From Ancistrus triradiatus (taxonomy: Eukaryota; Chordata; Actinopteri; Siluriformes; Loricariidae), in the NCBI GenBank assembly GCA_025084515.1, contig JAJAGP010000432.1, positions 74,501 through 138,500 on the forward strand: a stretch of 64,000 nucleotides of DNA, written 5' to 3'. Position numbers and translations under genes: made by a program. The notes below the pieces were generated by a model. It saw only the letters and a list, made by a program, of their open reading frames with translations. It ran no database searches and was not told the DNA's origin. Positions 9,542 to 18,793 of this stretch are shown here, one piece after another; the first letter of the stretch is position 1; each line of letters begins with the position of its first letter.

Positions 9542-11221
9542 GTACCCCCCCCTAGGGGCGGCCCCTGACGGCCCCAGATCAGACGTACAGGTTCTCCGGA
9601 AATCGCGGATGAGGGTGCGGTCCAGGATGTGGCGTTCCGGGACCCAGGACCTCTCCTCTGGACTGCGGCCCTCCCAGTCAACCAGGTACTGGGTGCTACC
9701 CTGGACCCGCCGGGTGTCTAGCAATCGACGGACCGTATAGGCCGTGGACCCCTGAACCACACGGGGTGAAGGGGGAGCCCCGGACGGGCCACGGGTCTGG
9801 CAGAGGTAGGGTTGAAGCTGGGAAACGTGGAACGTGGGGTGTATCTTCATGGACGGAGGCAGGTCTAACCGGTAGCTGACCGGGTTGACCCTGCGAAGTA
9901 CCTTGAAGGGCCCCACGTACTTAGGAGCCAGCTTACCCGAGCATCCCTTCAACGGAAGGTCCCGAGCGGATAGCCAGACGTGTTGCCCCTGGCGGTAAGA
10001 GGGCGCGGGCCTGCGCTTGCGGTCCTCCTGACGATGCATGGACTCCGCGTTACCCGTGAGTGCCGCCTGGGCCTTGAGCCAGGATTGTTGGCACCGGCGG
10101 ACGAATTGCTCCGCCGAGGAGACGCCTACGTCCGCCTCTTGGCGGGGGAAGAGGGGAGGCTGGAAGCCGAACTGGCACTCGAACGGGGACATGCCGAGGG
10201 CCGAGTGCCACAGAGTGTTATGGGCGAATTCGGCCCATGGCAGATGTTCCGCCCATGTGGAGGGGTTGCCCGCCGTCAGACATCGGAGCATGCGTGCCAG
10301 GTCCTGGTTCACCCGTTCGGTCTGGCCGTTAGACTCCGGGTGAAACCCCGAGGAGAGACTGGCCGTGGCCCCCACCGAGCGGCAGAAAGCCGACCAGAAG
10401 CGGCTGATGAATTGGGGGCCTCGATCTGACAGTAGGTCCCGGGGAAACCCGTGCACCCAGGCCACATGCCGGAGGATGAGGTCCGCCGTTTCCTTGGTGG
10501 ACGGCAGTTTGGGCAGCGCCACGAGCTTGCACCCCTTGGAGAACCGGTCCACCGCCACGAGGACAACCGTGTTCCCCTTGGACGGGGGCAGACCCGTGAC
10601 GAAGTCCAGGGAGACATGGGACCAGGGGCGAGCGGGGATGGAAAGAGGGTGAAGAAGGCCGGGGGGCCTCCTGCGAGGGGTCTTGTTACGAGCACAGACC
10701 TCGCAAGAGGCCACGAACTGCCTAACGTCCTCTTCCATGCATGGCCACCAATAGCTCTGTCGGAGGAGCTTGTAGGTGGCTGTGCGGCCAGGGTGTGCCG
10801 CAAAGGACGCCTCGTGCCCCCAGCGCATCACTCGGGGGCGAACAGAGGCCGGGACGAACCTACGGCCCAGGGGGCCGTTACCGGGATCGGGTTCGCAACG
10901 AAGGGCCTTAGTGACCACGTCGTCGATAGCCCAAGTGAGGGCTGCTACCACCCGGGGGGTCGGGAGAATAGGGTCCTGGAGAAGTGGGGAGTCAGTGTGG
11001 TCCCACTGCCTGGATAGGGCGTTAGGCTTGATGTTTTTCGAGCCTGGCCGGAAGGTGACAGTGAAGTCGAACCTGGCGAAGAACAGAGACCAACGAGCCT
11101 GGCGGGCGTTAAGCCTTTTGGCTTGCTGGATGTATGCCAGGTTCTTGTGGTCCGTCCACACCAGGAACGGGGTCTTGGCACCCTCCAGCCAGTGATGCCA
11201 CTCTTCCAGTGCCAGTTTCAT
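9515..11221 (-). CDS. pol: Gypsy-1 pol, 3' part: RNase H tail, integrase, chromodomain
   Basis: 568 open codons. The displayed Met is internal; the frame joins an RT region broken upstream. Residues 1-75 are the C-terminal RNase H segment with the W-T-D-H-K motif (Asp24). The integrase zinc finger is H136, H143, C173, C176. The DDE core is D206, D266 and E302 with 35-residue spacing between the last two. A GPF-type module follows at 431-450, then a chromodomain at 494-545 with Tyr/Trp cage residues, which in related elements directs integration to methylated histone. This is the best-preserved part of the element. The stop codon lies 27 nt inside the 3' LTR, so the last eight residues are LTR-encoded. 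Confidence 0.9.
   Translation of the reverse strand: MKLALEEWHHWLEGAKTPFLVWTDHKNLAYIQQAKRLNARQARWSLFFARFDFTVTFRPGSKNIKPNALSRQWDHTDSPLLQDPILPTPRVVAALTWAIDDVVTKALRCEPDPGNGPLGRRFVPASVRPRVMRWGHEASFAAHPGRTATYKLLRQSYWWPCMEEDVRQFVASCEVCARNKTPRRRPPGLLHPLSIPARPWSHVSLDFVTGLPPSKGNTVVLVAVDRFSKGCKLVALPKLPSTKETADLILRHVAWVHGFPRDLLSDRGPQFISRFWSAFCRSVGATASLSSGFHPESNGQTERVNQDLARMLRCLTAGNPSTWAEHLPWAEFAHNTLWHSALGMSPFECQFGFQPPLFPRQEADVGVSSAEQFVRRCQQSWLKAQAALTGNAESMHRQEDRKRRPAPSYRQGQHVWLSARDLPLKGCSGKLAPKYVGPFKVLRRVNPVSYRLDLPPSMKIHPTFHVSQLQPYLCQTRGPSGAPPSPRVVQGSTAYTVRRLLDTRRVQGSTQYLVDWEGRSPEERSWVPERHILDRTLIRDFRRTCTSDLGPSGAAPRGGYYQGAHSRP
9542..9556 (-). other. Polypurine tract of Gypsy-1
   Basis: Immediately upstream (minus sense) of the 3' LTR lies a run of eight G preceded by A, read on + as cccccccct. 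It would prime plus-strand DNA synthesis. It is also translated as part of the pol C-terminus. Confidence 0.7.
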
Positions 11222-12310
11222 GGCCAGGAGCTCCCGGTCCCCAATGGGGTAGTTACGCTCGGCGGTGGATAAAACCGCCGCGAAAAGTTAGTAGGCACAC
11301 GGGTGGAGTTTTGCCGGTCCGATCCCGTGTGCTGCGACAAATGCGCCCCACTGCCGATGTCGGACGCTCTAACCTCGATGACGAATGGTTTCCTCAGGAA
11401 TCGGGGAATCTGAGGACCGGGGGGTTAGTGAGCCGGTCCTTGATTACCCGGAACGCTTGGTCGGCCTCCGGCGTCCAGCGGAAAGGACCTGGGGCCTTGC
11501 GTGTGAGGGCGGTAAGCGGGGCCGCAAGGGCTACGAAGTCCCGCACGAAGCGCCGGAAAAAATTAGCAAAGCCCAGGAACCGTTGGACAAGGCGGAGGGA
11601 GGTGGGCTGGGGTCAATTGGCCACGGCCTGGATCTTGACCGGGTCCATGTGCAGCGACCCCTGGGACACGACGAAGCCTAAGAAGGCGACCGAGGGGGTG
11701 TGGAAAACTGACTTTTCAAGTTTCACGTAGAGCCGGTTTTCCAGGAGTAGCTGCAAGACCCGGCGGACATGACCGATGTGTTCCTCAAGCGACCGGCTGA
11801 AGATAAGTATGTCGTCGAGGTAGACGAACGCTTATCGGTCCAGAGCCTCACGGAGCACGTCATTAACAAACCGTTGGAAGACAGCCGGGGCGTTCATCAG
11901 CCCAAAAGGCATCACCCTGTATTCATAGTGCCCTGTGGGCGTCAGAAAGGCTGTCTTCCATTCGTCCCCCTGCCGGATGCGGACGAGGTTGTAAGCGCTC
12001 CGGAGGTCCAGCTTAGTAAAGATGCGGGCCCCCTGGAGCGCCTCGAAGGCCGTCGCCATAAGGGGCAGGGGTAGCGGTCTTTGACTGTGATCGCGTTGCA
12101 GCCCCGGTAATCTATGCACGGGCGCAGGGTGCCCTCTTTCTTGGCAACAAAAAAGAAACCTGCCCCCGCCGGCGAGGAGGACGGCCGTATGAAGCCCTGC
12201 TGGAGCGCCTCAGCAATGTATTGCCGCATTGCCTCCTGTTCAGTGCGGCTCAGGGAAAAGAGCCGCCCCCGGGGGGGGCGGTGCCCGGCAGGAGGTTGAT
12301 GGCGCAATCA
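11222..12310 (-). pseudogene. pol: Gypsy-1 reverse transcriptase/RNase H, disrupted
   Basis: Minus-strand fragments at 11942-12307 and 11832-12119 carry recognisable RT blocks: the FFFVAKKEG and RPCIDYRG region, and KLDLRSAYNL with the first catalytic Asp. They lie in different frames, so there is a frameshift near 12060-12110 and another within the G-run near 12270. A TAA stop (plus 'tta' at 11832-11834) falls directly before the strand bearing the catalytic L-D-D. Between 11222 and 11830 the connection and RNase H sequence continues with at least one more frameshift (about 11270-11300). The product cannot be made. Confidence 0.85.
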
Positions 12311-12769
12311 TATTCCTTGTGGCGGCAGGACTTGGGCCGCCCCTTTACTGAACACCACCCCCAGATCCCGGTAGGGTTCGGGGACGGTGGACAGGTCGGG
12401 TACCGTCTGCCGAACACAAGGTTGGTGATGGGGGGTGGACAGCGGAAGCAGGCATGACTCCTGGCACCGGGGGGACCAAGCATAGACGGATCGGGTTTGC
12501 CAGTCGATCCGCGGGTTGTGGAGCCGTAACCATGGGTAACCCAGGACCAGTTGGAGAGTAGGCATGCGGGTGACTAAAAAGGTGACTCTCTCGGAGTAGA
12601 GTCCCGTTTCCATGGTGACGGGCAGGGTCCTATGGGTGACAGGCCCCCTGCCCAGGACCCGACCATTGAAAGCCCTGAGGACCTCGCTGGGGAGGACCTC
12701 GACGCGAAGATGCAAATGCCGCGCGAGTGCGTCGTCGATAAAGTTGCCTTCGGCCCCGGAGTCGACTTA
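12308..12769 (-). pseudogene. Gypsy-1 aspartic protease, stop before active site
   Basis: The frame carries the retropepsin signature D-S-G-A followed by GNFID (minus strand, about 12740-12766) and, further on, the LVLGYPWL segment typical of Ty3/gypsy proteases. A TAA codon (plus 'tta' 12767-12769) lies immediately before the Val-Asp-Ser-Gly of the active site. This cuts it off from the upstream gag/nucleocapsid region. At the other end the frame terminates at 12308, where the RT linker continues in another frame. Confidence 0.8.
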
Positions 12770-13067
12770 GGCGGAGAGGCGGGTCCGACCACCCCCTCTC
12801 TGACAAAGAACGACCGGGAGGGTGAGGCCTGACAGGGGGCGAGCGGATGCGCCTAAGACCGGCCCCCCCGACCGGTCCTGGCCCTTGCGTTTCCCGACCC
12901 ATCAGGAGTCGGGGAATCGGCCCCACCGGAAGGGCTCCATCCAGCCCGTCCGAGCTCCATGGGTTCGGGAGTTTCGGAACGGGCGCTGCGATGGACCGCG
13001 GGGTCGCGGCCAGGCCACGGACCCGTGGAGCGGCCACGAGACCCCGCCCTCTCACGGGCCCGTTGCC

Positions 13068-13776
13068 TCAGACGGGAGTCGATGGTGGTGGCGAGGTTGT
13101 AGAGGTCGTCGAGCGTGGCGGGGGGTCTCGAACGGCCAGTTCGTCCTTCATGGATTCACTGAGTCCCCGTTCGTAGCTGGAGATGAGGGCCGCCTCATTC
13201 CAGCCACTCTCCGTCGCCAAGGTCTGAAACTCGACGGTGTACTCCGCCACCGACCTGGCGCCCTGCACGAGGCGGGCCAAGCGAGAGGCCGCGCTACGGC
13301 CCCCCAGCGGGTGAAAAAAGGTTCCCTTGAGGGCCTCAGCGAAGGCCTCTTCATCCTCGCAGGCGGGGGTCTGAGAGGAGGGAGATAATGTAGGCGACCC
13401 AGGATCGAGGCGTGGGGAATTGAGATGAGCGCAGCTCAAAGACAAGCGAGCACTGCATAAGGAAACCCCTGCAGCGCTCAGGTTCACCCGCGAAGCGTTC
13501 GGGAGCGGCGATGGGGGAATCCCCCGTGAGGCGAGGCGGGGGGATAGGAATCATCGGAGGCGGAACCAGAACAGGCAGAGGGGGGGCAACCGCCTGGAGC
13601 CCAGAGAGGTTGGCCGACAGTTCCTTGACCGCCTCAGTAAGGGCCGCTACCTGCTGAGTGAGGAGGGTGAGCTGCTGCTCATGACGCCCCAGGGTAACGC
13701 CGTGGTGGCGAAGAATGGCGGCCGCTGGGGGTGGGGACCCTTCTGGGTCCATATCGTGCGCCCCTGCTGAGTCCAT
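13068..13776 (-). pseudogene. gag: Gypsy-1 gag, frameshifted
   Basis: ATG at 13776 begins 16 nt after the 5' LTR. The first frame (13776-13351) has a leucine-rich, probably coiled-coil N-terminal region, a proline-rich linker and the start of the retrotransposon gag fold. The conserved continuation, including the 'VAEYTVEFQTLA' and 'YERGLSESMKDELA' blocks, lies in another frame (13487-13068), so a frameshift sits at about 13400-13430. Downstream, 12630-13055, I find no intact CCHC zinc knuckle although the linker is recognisable. Function would be particle assembly. Confidence 0.82.
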
Positions 13777-13780
13777 ACTG

Positions 13781-13790
13781 GGCGCACTGT
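13781..13790 (-). other. Predicted self-priming primer-binding site, Gypsy-1
   Basis: Two nt after the 5' LTR (minus sense), ACAGTGCGCC is the exact reverse complement of GGCGCACTGT at the predicted 5' end of R (14808-14817). There is no TGG-initial tRNA-type site next to the LTR. In Tf1 the first nucleotides of the mRNA anneal to such a site and, after RNase H cleavage, prime minus-strand DNA synthesis. Confidence 0.65.
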
Positions 13791-13792
13791 AC

Positions 13793-14913
13793 TGTTACGG
13801 GGGGCCTGGGTAGGCGCACCGAAAAAAGGAGAGATAACGGACTCAAGTGCGGGGGTCTACACTTCACGACCCAAAGGAGGGAAAACGTAAAAGAAATCCC
13901 GTCACTGAGTGGGAAGGCTACTGAAGACGGCCCGTCACGGGATTCGAGGCCAGAGTCACAGTCTCCGGGGGTGGGGAAGCTACCGCTGCATCACGGATCC
14001 TGTGACCTGAAAAGAGGAAATGATGGCAATAAGCCTACGGGCAAACTAAGGAGTCGCTTTCTGGCGATCTCAAACAAAAGCGGATTATTATTAATAAGGG
14101 TAAATGCAAAAGGAAAACAAGAGGCAAAGGAAAAGGCGGGATTGAACCCGTCAGAGCTCTATACTGAGCTGAAGGAGAAAAAAAGGCACGCACAGCACTC
14201 AGAGCGCGAGCGAGCGTTGCGTGTGTGCGTGGGAAAAGTCTCTGTGTAGAGAACTGTCTGTGTGTGTGTGGGGGGGGCAGCACGATGAGCACACGCCTGC
14301 CGCACGCTGAGTGTGACGAAGCTGGCTGTGTGTGTGTGTGCCTGTTGCGCTCTGTGTCAGTGCGCTGTGTGTGTGTGTGTGTGTGTGGCGAGCGACTGCG
14401 CATGTGCCCGGGGTTTCAGCGAGCCAGGCGCAATCGGCGCGTCTCTAGAACGCAAGGAACGCATTCTAAAGTCCAGGGGAAGAAAGGCTATACTTAGCCC
14501 GGGGTGCAGTAAGCACCGGATAACGCCGGAAACAACAGGACCCGCGACAGAAGCTTACCAACGTCCCGAGGTAACGGGGAAAAGCGGAAGATGGCCGCGG
14601 GCGTCTCTGGCTGCAGAGAGACGGAGGTTAGTGGCGTTACCCCGACTTTCCCTAACCTAACCGGCTAAGGCCCTATCAGTTACCTCAAGGCTTTTGCCTT
14701 TACCACATCCCGCCTCCTGTGCGACACGGGATTACCACTATCCTTAACCATACGCAAAGGGTAACGCCAGACAGAAAGAGCTCTCAAAACTTCGCGTGGG
14801 TAGCGAGACAGTGCGCCGAAAGCCGGCATTAGGAAGCTCATTTTATAGGGGGCCGACCGCGGCGTTTAGTGGTCCCGCGGCGACCCCTAGGGGCGGGAAT
14901 GCGCCCCCTGATA
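13793..14913 (-). repeat. Gypsy-1 5' LTR
   Basis: 1121 bp. Read on the minus strand, a TATAAAA box (14841-14847) lies 66 nt into the LTR, predicting transcription start at about 14817. U3 is therefore only about 96 bp and R-U5 is unusually long, about 1 kb. The predicted transcript start (14808-14817) is complementary to the leader segment 13781-13790. Confidence 0.93.
14841..14847 (-). promoter_or_regulatory. TATA box of Gypsy-1 5' LTR
   Basis: TATAAAA on the minus strand, preserved in the 3' LTR at 9469-9475. It sits 30 nt upstream of the self-primer complement, the expected distance to an RNA polymerase II start. Confidence 0.7.
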
Positions 14914-15091
14914 TAAAGGAGTAGAACAACAAGATTTGTTTTTCTTTTACTAAATACAGTGGTGTTTGAAAGTTTGTGAACCTTTTAGAATTTTCTATAT
15001 TTCTGCAAAATATGTTCTAAACATCATCAGATTTTCACACAAGTCCTAAAAGTAGACAAAAGACAAAAATAGTATACTTGCTCATTTATGT

Positions 15092-15328
15092 TGTCACGCC
15101 CACCGGCCGCCCGGCTCGCTGCACCTCTTGATCACGCGCACCTGTTCTTCGTTTCCCTCGTCATTTCCCTCACTATATAACCCTCACTCTGTTCTCACTC
15201 CTTGTGGATTCACGATGTACCTACCCTGTCTCACCACCCTGTCTGTTTCGTGTGCAAATAAACCACCTCACCTGCCAGTAAGCTCACGTTTGTCTCCTGC
15301 TTCCCATCCACCGGCTTCGGCCGTTACA
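15092..15328 (+). mobile_element. Short solo LTR (237 bp) inserted in Tc1-A copy 1
   Basis: Termini TGTCACGC and GTTACA. It is flanked by tatgt (15087-15091) and tatat (15329-15333), a 5-bp duplication with one mismatch. A ctatataa TATA box (about 15172) and aataaa (15257-15262) are in + orientation. Other Tc1-A copies are uninterrupted at this point (for example near 30100), so this LTR arrived after the Tc1. Confidence 0.85.
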
Positions 15329-15547
15329 TATATATTGAGGAAAATTATCCAATATTACATATTAGTGAGTGGCAAAAGTATGTGAACCTCTAGGATTAGC
15401 AGTTAATTTGAAAATGAAATTAGAGTCAGGTGTTTTCAATCAATGGGATGACAATCAGGTGTGAGTGGGCACCCTGTTTTATTTAAAGAACAGGGATCTA
15501 TCAAAGTCTGCTCTTCACAACACACGTTTGTGGAAGTGTATCATAGC

Positions 15548-16396
15548 ATGAACAAAGGAGATTTCTGAGGACCTCAGAAAAAAAGTTGTTGATGCTCATC
15601 AGGGTGGAAAATGGTTATAAAACCATCTCTAAAGACTTTGGACTCCACCAATCCACTGTCAGACAGATTGTGTACAAATGTAGGAAATTCAAGAACATCG
15701 TTACCCTCCCCAGGAGTGGTCGACCAACAAAGATCACTCCAAGAGCAACGCATGTAATAGATGGCGAGGTCACAAAGGGCCTCAGGGTAACTTCTAAGCA
15801 CCTGAAGGCCTCTCTCACATTGTCTAATATTAATGTTCATGAGTCCACTATCAGAAGAACACTGAACAACAATGGAGTGCATGGCAGGGTTGCAAGGAGA
15901 AAGCCACTGCTCTCCAAAAAGAACATTGCTGCTCATCTGCAGTTTGCTAAAGACCACGTGGACAAGCCAGAAGGCTATTGGAAGAAGGTTTTGTCGATGG
16001 ATGAGACCAAAATAGAACTTTTTGGTTTAAAAGAAAAGCGTTATCTTTGGAGAAAGGAAAACACTGCATTCCAGCATAAGAACCTTTTCCCATCTGTGAA
16101 ACATGGTGGTAGTATCATGGTTTGGGCCTGTTTTGCTGCATCTGGTCCAGGATGGCTTGCCATCATTGATGAGACAATGACTTCTGAATTATATCAAAGA
16201 ATGGAAAATGTCAGGACATCTGTCCATGAACTGAATGTCAAGAGAAGGTGTGTCATGCAGCAACACAACGACCCTAAGCACACAAGTCGTTCCACCAAAG
16301 AATGGTTAAAGAAGAATAAAGTTCATGTTTTGGAATGACCAAGTCAAAGTCCTGACCTTAATCCAATCAAAATGTTGTAGAAGGACATGAAGCGAG
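15548..16396 (+). pseudogene. Tc1-A transposase pseudogene, copy 1
   Basis: The ATG at 15548 aligns with the start of the homologous frame in the 29968-31440 copy. A frameshift at about 15605-15620 separates the first 20 codons from the long frame 15586-16338. That frame has the N-terminal helix-turn-helix (QSTVRQIVYK), a GRPTK hook, a second DNA-binding helix and the catalytic domain: first Asp in S-M-D-E-T-K, second in H-N-D-P-K-H. A TGG-to-TGA change ends it at 16338. The third catalytic Glu position (16369-16371) is AAA, Lys. The 3' end is further rearranged. Catalytically dead. Confidence 0.88.
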
Positions 16397-16854
16397 GACT
16401 TGTGTGAACTTTTAGGACTTGTGTGAAAATCTGATGATGTTTTAGGTCATATTTATGCAGAAATATAGACAATTCTAAAGGGTTCACAAACTTTCAGGCA
16501 CCACTGTATTTAAGTTCACTTTCAGTCTTCACTTAAGTTCTCAGTGAAAAGGTGAGACTTTAGTCACCATTTGAAGACAAGAGACTCAGCCATTCAGACA
16601 TCCAGTGGATCACCTGGATTTGAGTATGGAGAAGAATCTTAATGCATGCCTTCCTTTAACCTTGAGTAGTGAGTCCACTTGAGCCAAGCTTGCATCTTGA
16701 AAGGTAAAAGGTACAGAGTGGGGTTTGATTACAGAGAAGGGACTGATACATTTTTTATTACAAAGAAAGAATAGATACATTTTTGCCTTTGTAGACGATC
16801 ATCAGGTTTGAGTGCACTTTTGCAGCAGTGATGCAATGTTATCATGTAAAATTT

Positions 16855-16925
16855 AAAAGGCCTTGCTCAAGGGCCCAACAGTGACAGTCCTGTGACACAA
16901 ACCCTGGACCTGCTGCTCCATGGTT
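16855..16925 (+). repeat. SINE-like fragment
   Basis: 'ggccttgctcaagggccc' followed by 'aacagtgacag' and 'ggacctgctgctccatggttcc', the internal part of the repeat family seen at 4939 and 21090. Confidence 0.5.
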
Positions 16926-16939
16926 CCATAGCATAAATT

Positions 16940-17178
16940 CACATTTTATTCGACCATGACTCCATGACTTTAGTTTCGCTCTTAGATTTATCATCATACC
17001 CGGGCCACTTAATGTCGATGTGAATACTTCACATTTTATTCGAACTTTGACTCCATGACTTTAGTTTCGCTCTTAGATTTATCATCATACCCGGGCCACT
17101 TAATGTCGATGTGAAAACTTCACATTTTATTCGAACTTTGACTCCATGACTTTAGTTCGCTCTTAGATTTATCATCTA
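16940..17178 (+). repeat. Tandem repeat, 90-91-bp unit, about 2.6 copies
   Basis: Units starting cacattttattcga at 16940, 17030 and 17121 are nearly identical. The third is cut after about 57 bp where a LINE/SINE tail begins. The unit contains cccgggcc and a run of T-rich words. Confidence 0.9.
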
Positions 17179-17391
17179 CGCCGCCCAAGGAGGTTGGGTC
17201 CCTTTTTGAGTCTTGGTCCTCCCAAGGTTTCTTCCTAGAACTAGGGAGTTTTTCCTTTCCACTGTCGCCCTAGGCTTGCTCAACTCGGGATTAGACGTTG
17301 TTATTAGGAGATAATCTAAACTTGTAAAGTTGCTTTGAGACAATGCTCCATTGTAAAAAGCGCTATATAAATAAATCTGACTTGACTTGAC
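17179..17391 (+). repeat. Retroposon 3' tail ending in tgact-type repeat
   Basis: Contains 'aagtttcttcctagaac'-like and 'gagtttttcctttccactg' blocks, a conserved 'gtaaagttgctttgagacaatg' motif and 'gcgctatataaataaat', and ends in repeated ttgac. This is the well-known 3' end of fish retroposons. A 60-bp relative lies at 25515-25577. The length suggests a truncated LINE or SINE that shares the LINE tail. Confidence 0.6.
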
Positions 17392-17495
17392 ATAGTTCTT
17401 CATATCTTTTGAATACTATTAAATGTCTGTTTAAATTAAAAATGTACTATTTAAGATGCTGTTCTCTGCTTATTTTTAAGTATTAAAAATGAATT

Positions 17496-17800
17496 CAGGG
17501 TAGCACTGTTGCCTCAGAACGAGTAGGTCCTGAGTTCAATCCCCAGGTGTGGCGGACTGGGTCCTGCTCGTGTGGATTTATTGTATACACCTTGATCGGA
17601 TTACTCTGATCTGATTTTCTGCAATTATCAGATTATTATGCATATGTAAACACACTCACTGCAACCGACACTGCCGACACAACCGACTTGCTGACACTGC
17701 CATGGACTGGTGGCCCATCTAGGGCACACTTGTACCTGTGCCCTGGATTATCTGAGATTGGCACCAGACCACTGCAACACTGACCGGGAATAGGAAAAAG
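17496..17800 (+). repeat. tRNA-derived SINE, interrupted
   Basis: The head has 'ggtcctgagttcaatcccc', resembling a polymerase III B box (17533-17543). The body resumes at about 17700 with 'tggactggtggcccatctagggcacac' and a 'gattatctgagattggc' tail. Between them (about 17580-17690) lies a cggattac...gattattatgcatatgtaaac segment related to the MITE at 43901, so a MITE probably inserted into the SINE. Confidence 0.55.
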
Positions 17801-18793
17801 GAAAAAAAAAAGTAATTTAAATTTATCCCCAACAGATTATGCTTAAACTAACCATAACCAGTGCTTAATTTGTTGCCAGATATTGCCATAAGTACTAGTG
17901 AGGTTTAGAAATGACAAAAAAAAAAGAGTAATATTTAGACAAGATTAAGTCTTTTTCATTTAATATTTTGAAGGCTACTGTATTAGATGGAGCACTTAGA
18001 GCACTATTGTATCTATTCGTTCTAGGACCTTTTCACTTGCTGCCCACTGCCAGATCAATTCACGCTCTGTGTTCTCTTACCTCATGTTTTACAATTTAAG
18101 CACTGACCATAAACGTACCATGCCATAAGCACATGCTTACCCATAACATAACTGAACATCTTAACAGAGCATAATTTCACACGCAGCTGGTGTAATTAGT
18201 AGAGAAAAAGCTGAAGTAGCAACAGAATAATAGCAACCAGCAGTTATTTGTGCTCATGTGTAATTTGTAGCATTGTTATAAACCATAACACCATACATAA
18301 TTCAATTTGCTTGGGTGATACAGCAGTCTAATTTGCTAGCCCACTACTCTGCTACACTGGATTCAAGCAACATACAGGCACGAATGGGCTCTGCCAGACT
18401 GAGGGGAGGCTGGATGGTGCATGGTGTTGTAACAGCGACCCCTACCAGAGACGTTATATAAGAAGAAGACTGGTCACTGGGTGAAATATGAATGGGACTG
18501 TAGTCTGTCAGAAGTCGTCATTAGAAAGAACCAATTGCCATAACAGTAAATGTGTCGAAGAGGTGTTTTAAATGTTAATTTTTTTTCAGTTTGGATGTAT
18601 AGGTCTCCCATTCAAAGAGATAGGAGTCTGGTCTTGATTTTGCCCCTACCCAGCTCTGTATAGAACTTGAGTCACATTCAGGGACATGCCCCACTTGCTG
18701 CACTATATCCTGTGAATTCCTGAGCCCAACATAAATAAAAATATATATAACAGACAATTGCAGTCTTGAGTAACAGATCAATGATTTTACATA
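17801..18793. other. Spacer, no gene recognised
   Basis: AT-rich DNA without recognised repeats apart from short poly-A and poly-T runs. Confidence 0.4.

Larger units (their letters stand above)
8430..14913 (-). mobile_element. Gypsy-1: full-length, defective Ty3/gypsy chromovirus
   Basis: A 6.5-kb LTR retrotransposon read on the minus strand: 5' LTR 13793-14913, leader, gag, protease, RT/RNase H, integrase with C-terminal chromodomain, polypurine tract, 3' LTR 8430-9541. The 5-bp target duplication taaag flanks it (8425-8429, 14914-14918), or 6 bp if the shared terminal a is assigned to the target. The LTRs differ by roughly 2-3% plus small indels, so insertion is not recent. GC content is much higher than in the flanks. 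Stop codons and frameshifts in gag, protease and RT make it non-autonomous. The chromodomain, self-priming leader and gene order point to the Tf1/sushi group of Metaviridae. Confidence 0.95.
14957..16506 (+). mobile_element. Tc1-A copy 1, carrying a nested solo LTR
   Basis: Ends cagtggtg...caccactg are inverted and flanked by TA (14955-14956, 16507-16508). Both ends carry long imperfect inverted repeats with the internal 'aaagtttgtgaacc' motif, repeated as 'aaagtatgtgaacc' near 15375. After subtracting the 237-bp LTR and its 5-bp duplication the element is about 1.3 kb. The transposase frame is broken (see 15548-16396). Confidence 0.9.

Noticed and set aside
10451..11017. 188-codon + strand frame
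   Set aside because: Antisense shadow of the Gypsy-1 integrase frame in GC-rich DNA.
12822..13388. 188-codon + strand frame
   Set aside because: Antisense of Gypsy-1 gag. Arg/Gly-rich composition from GC bias, no domain.
15092..15328. Host gene promoter (TATA box with poly(A) signal)
   Set aside because: TG...CA ends and target duplication show a solo LTR.
16940..17178. CRISPR-like array
   Set aside because: Units are adjacent and identical without unique spacers, in eukaryotic DNA. It is a minisatellite.
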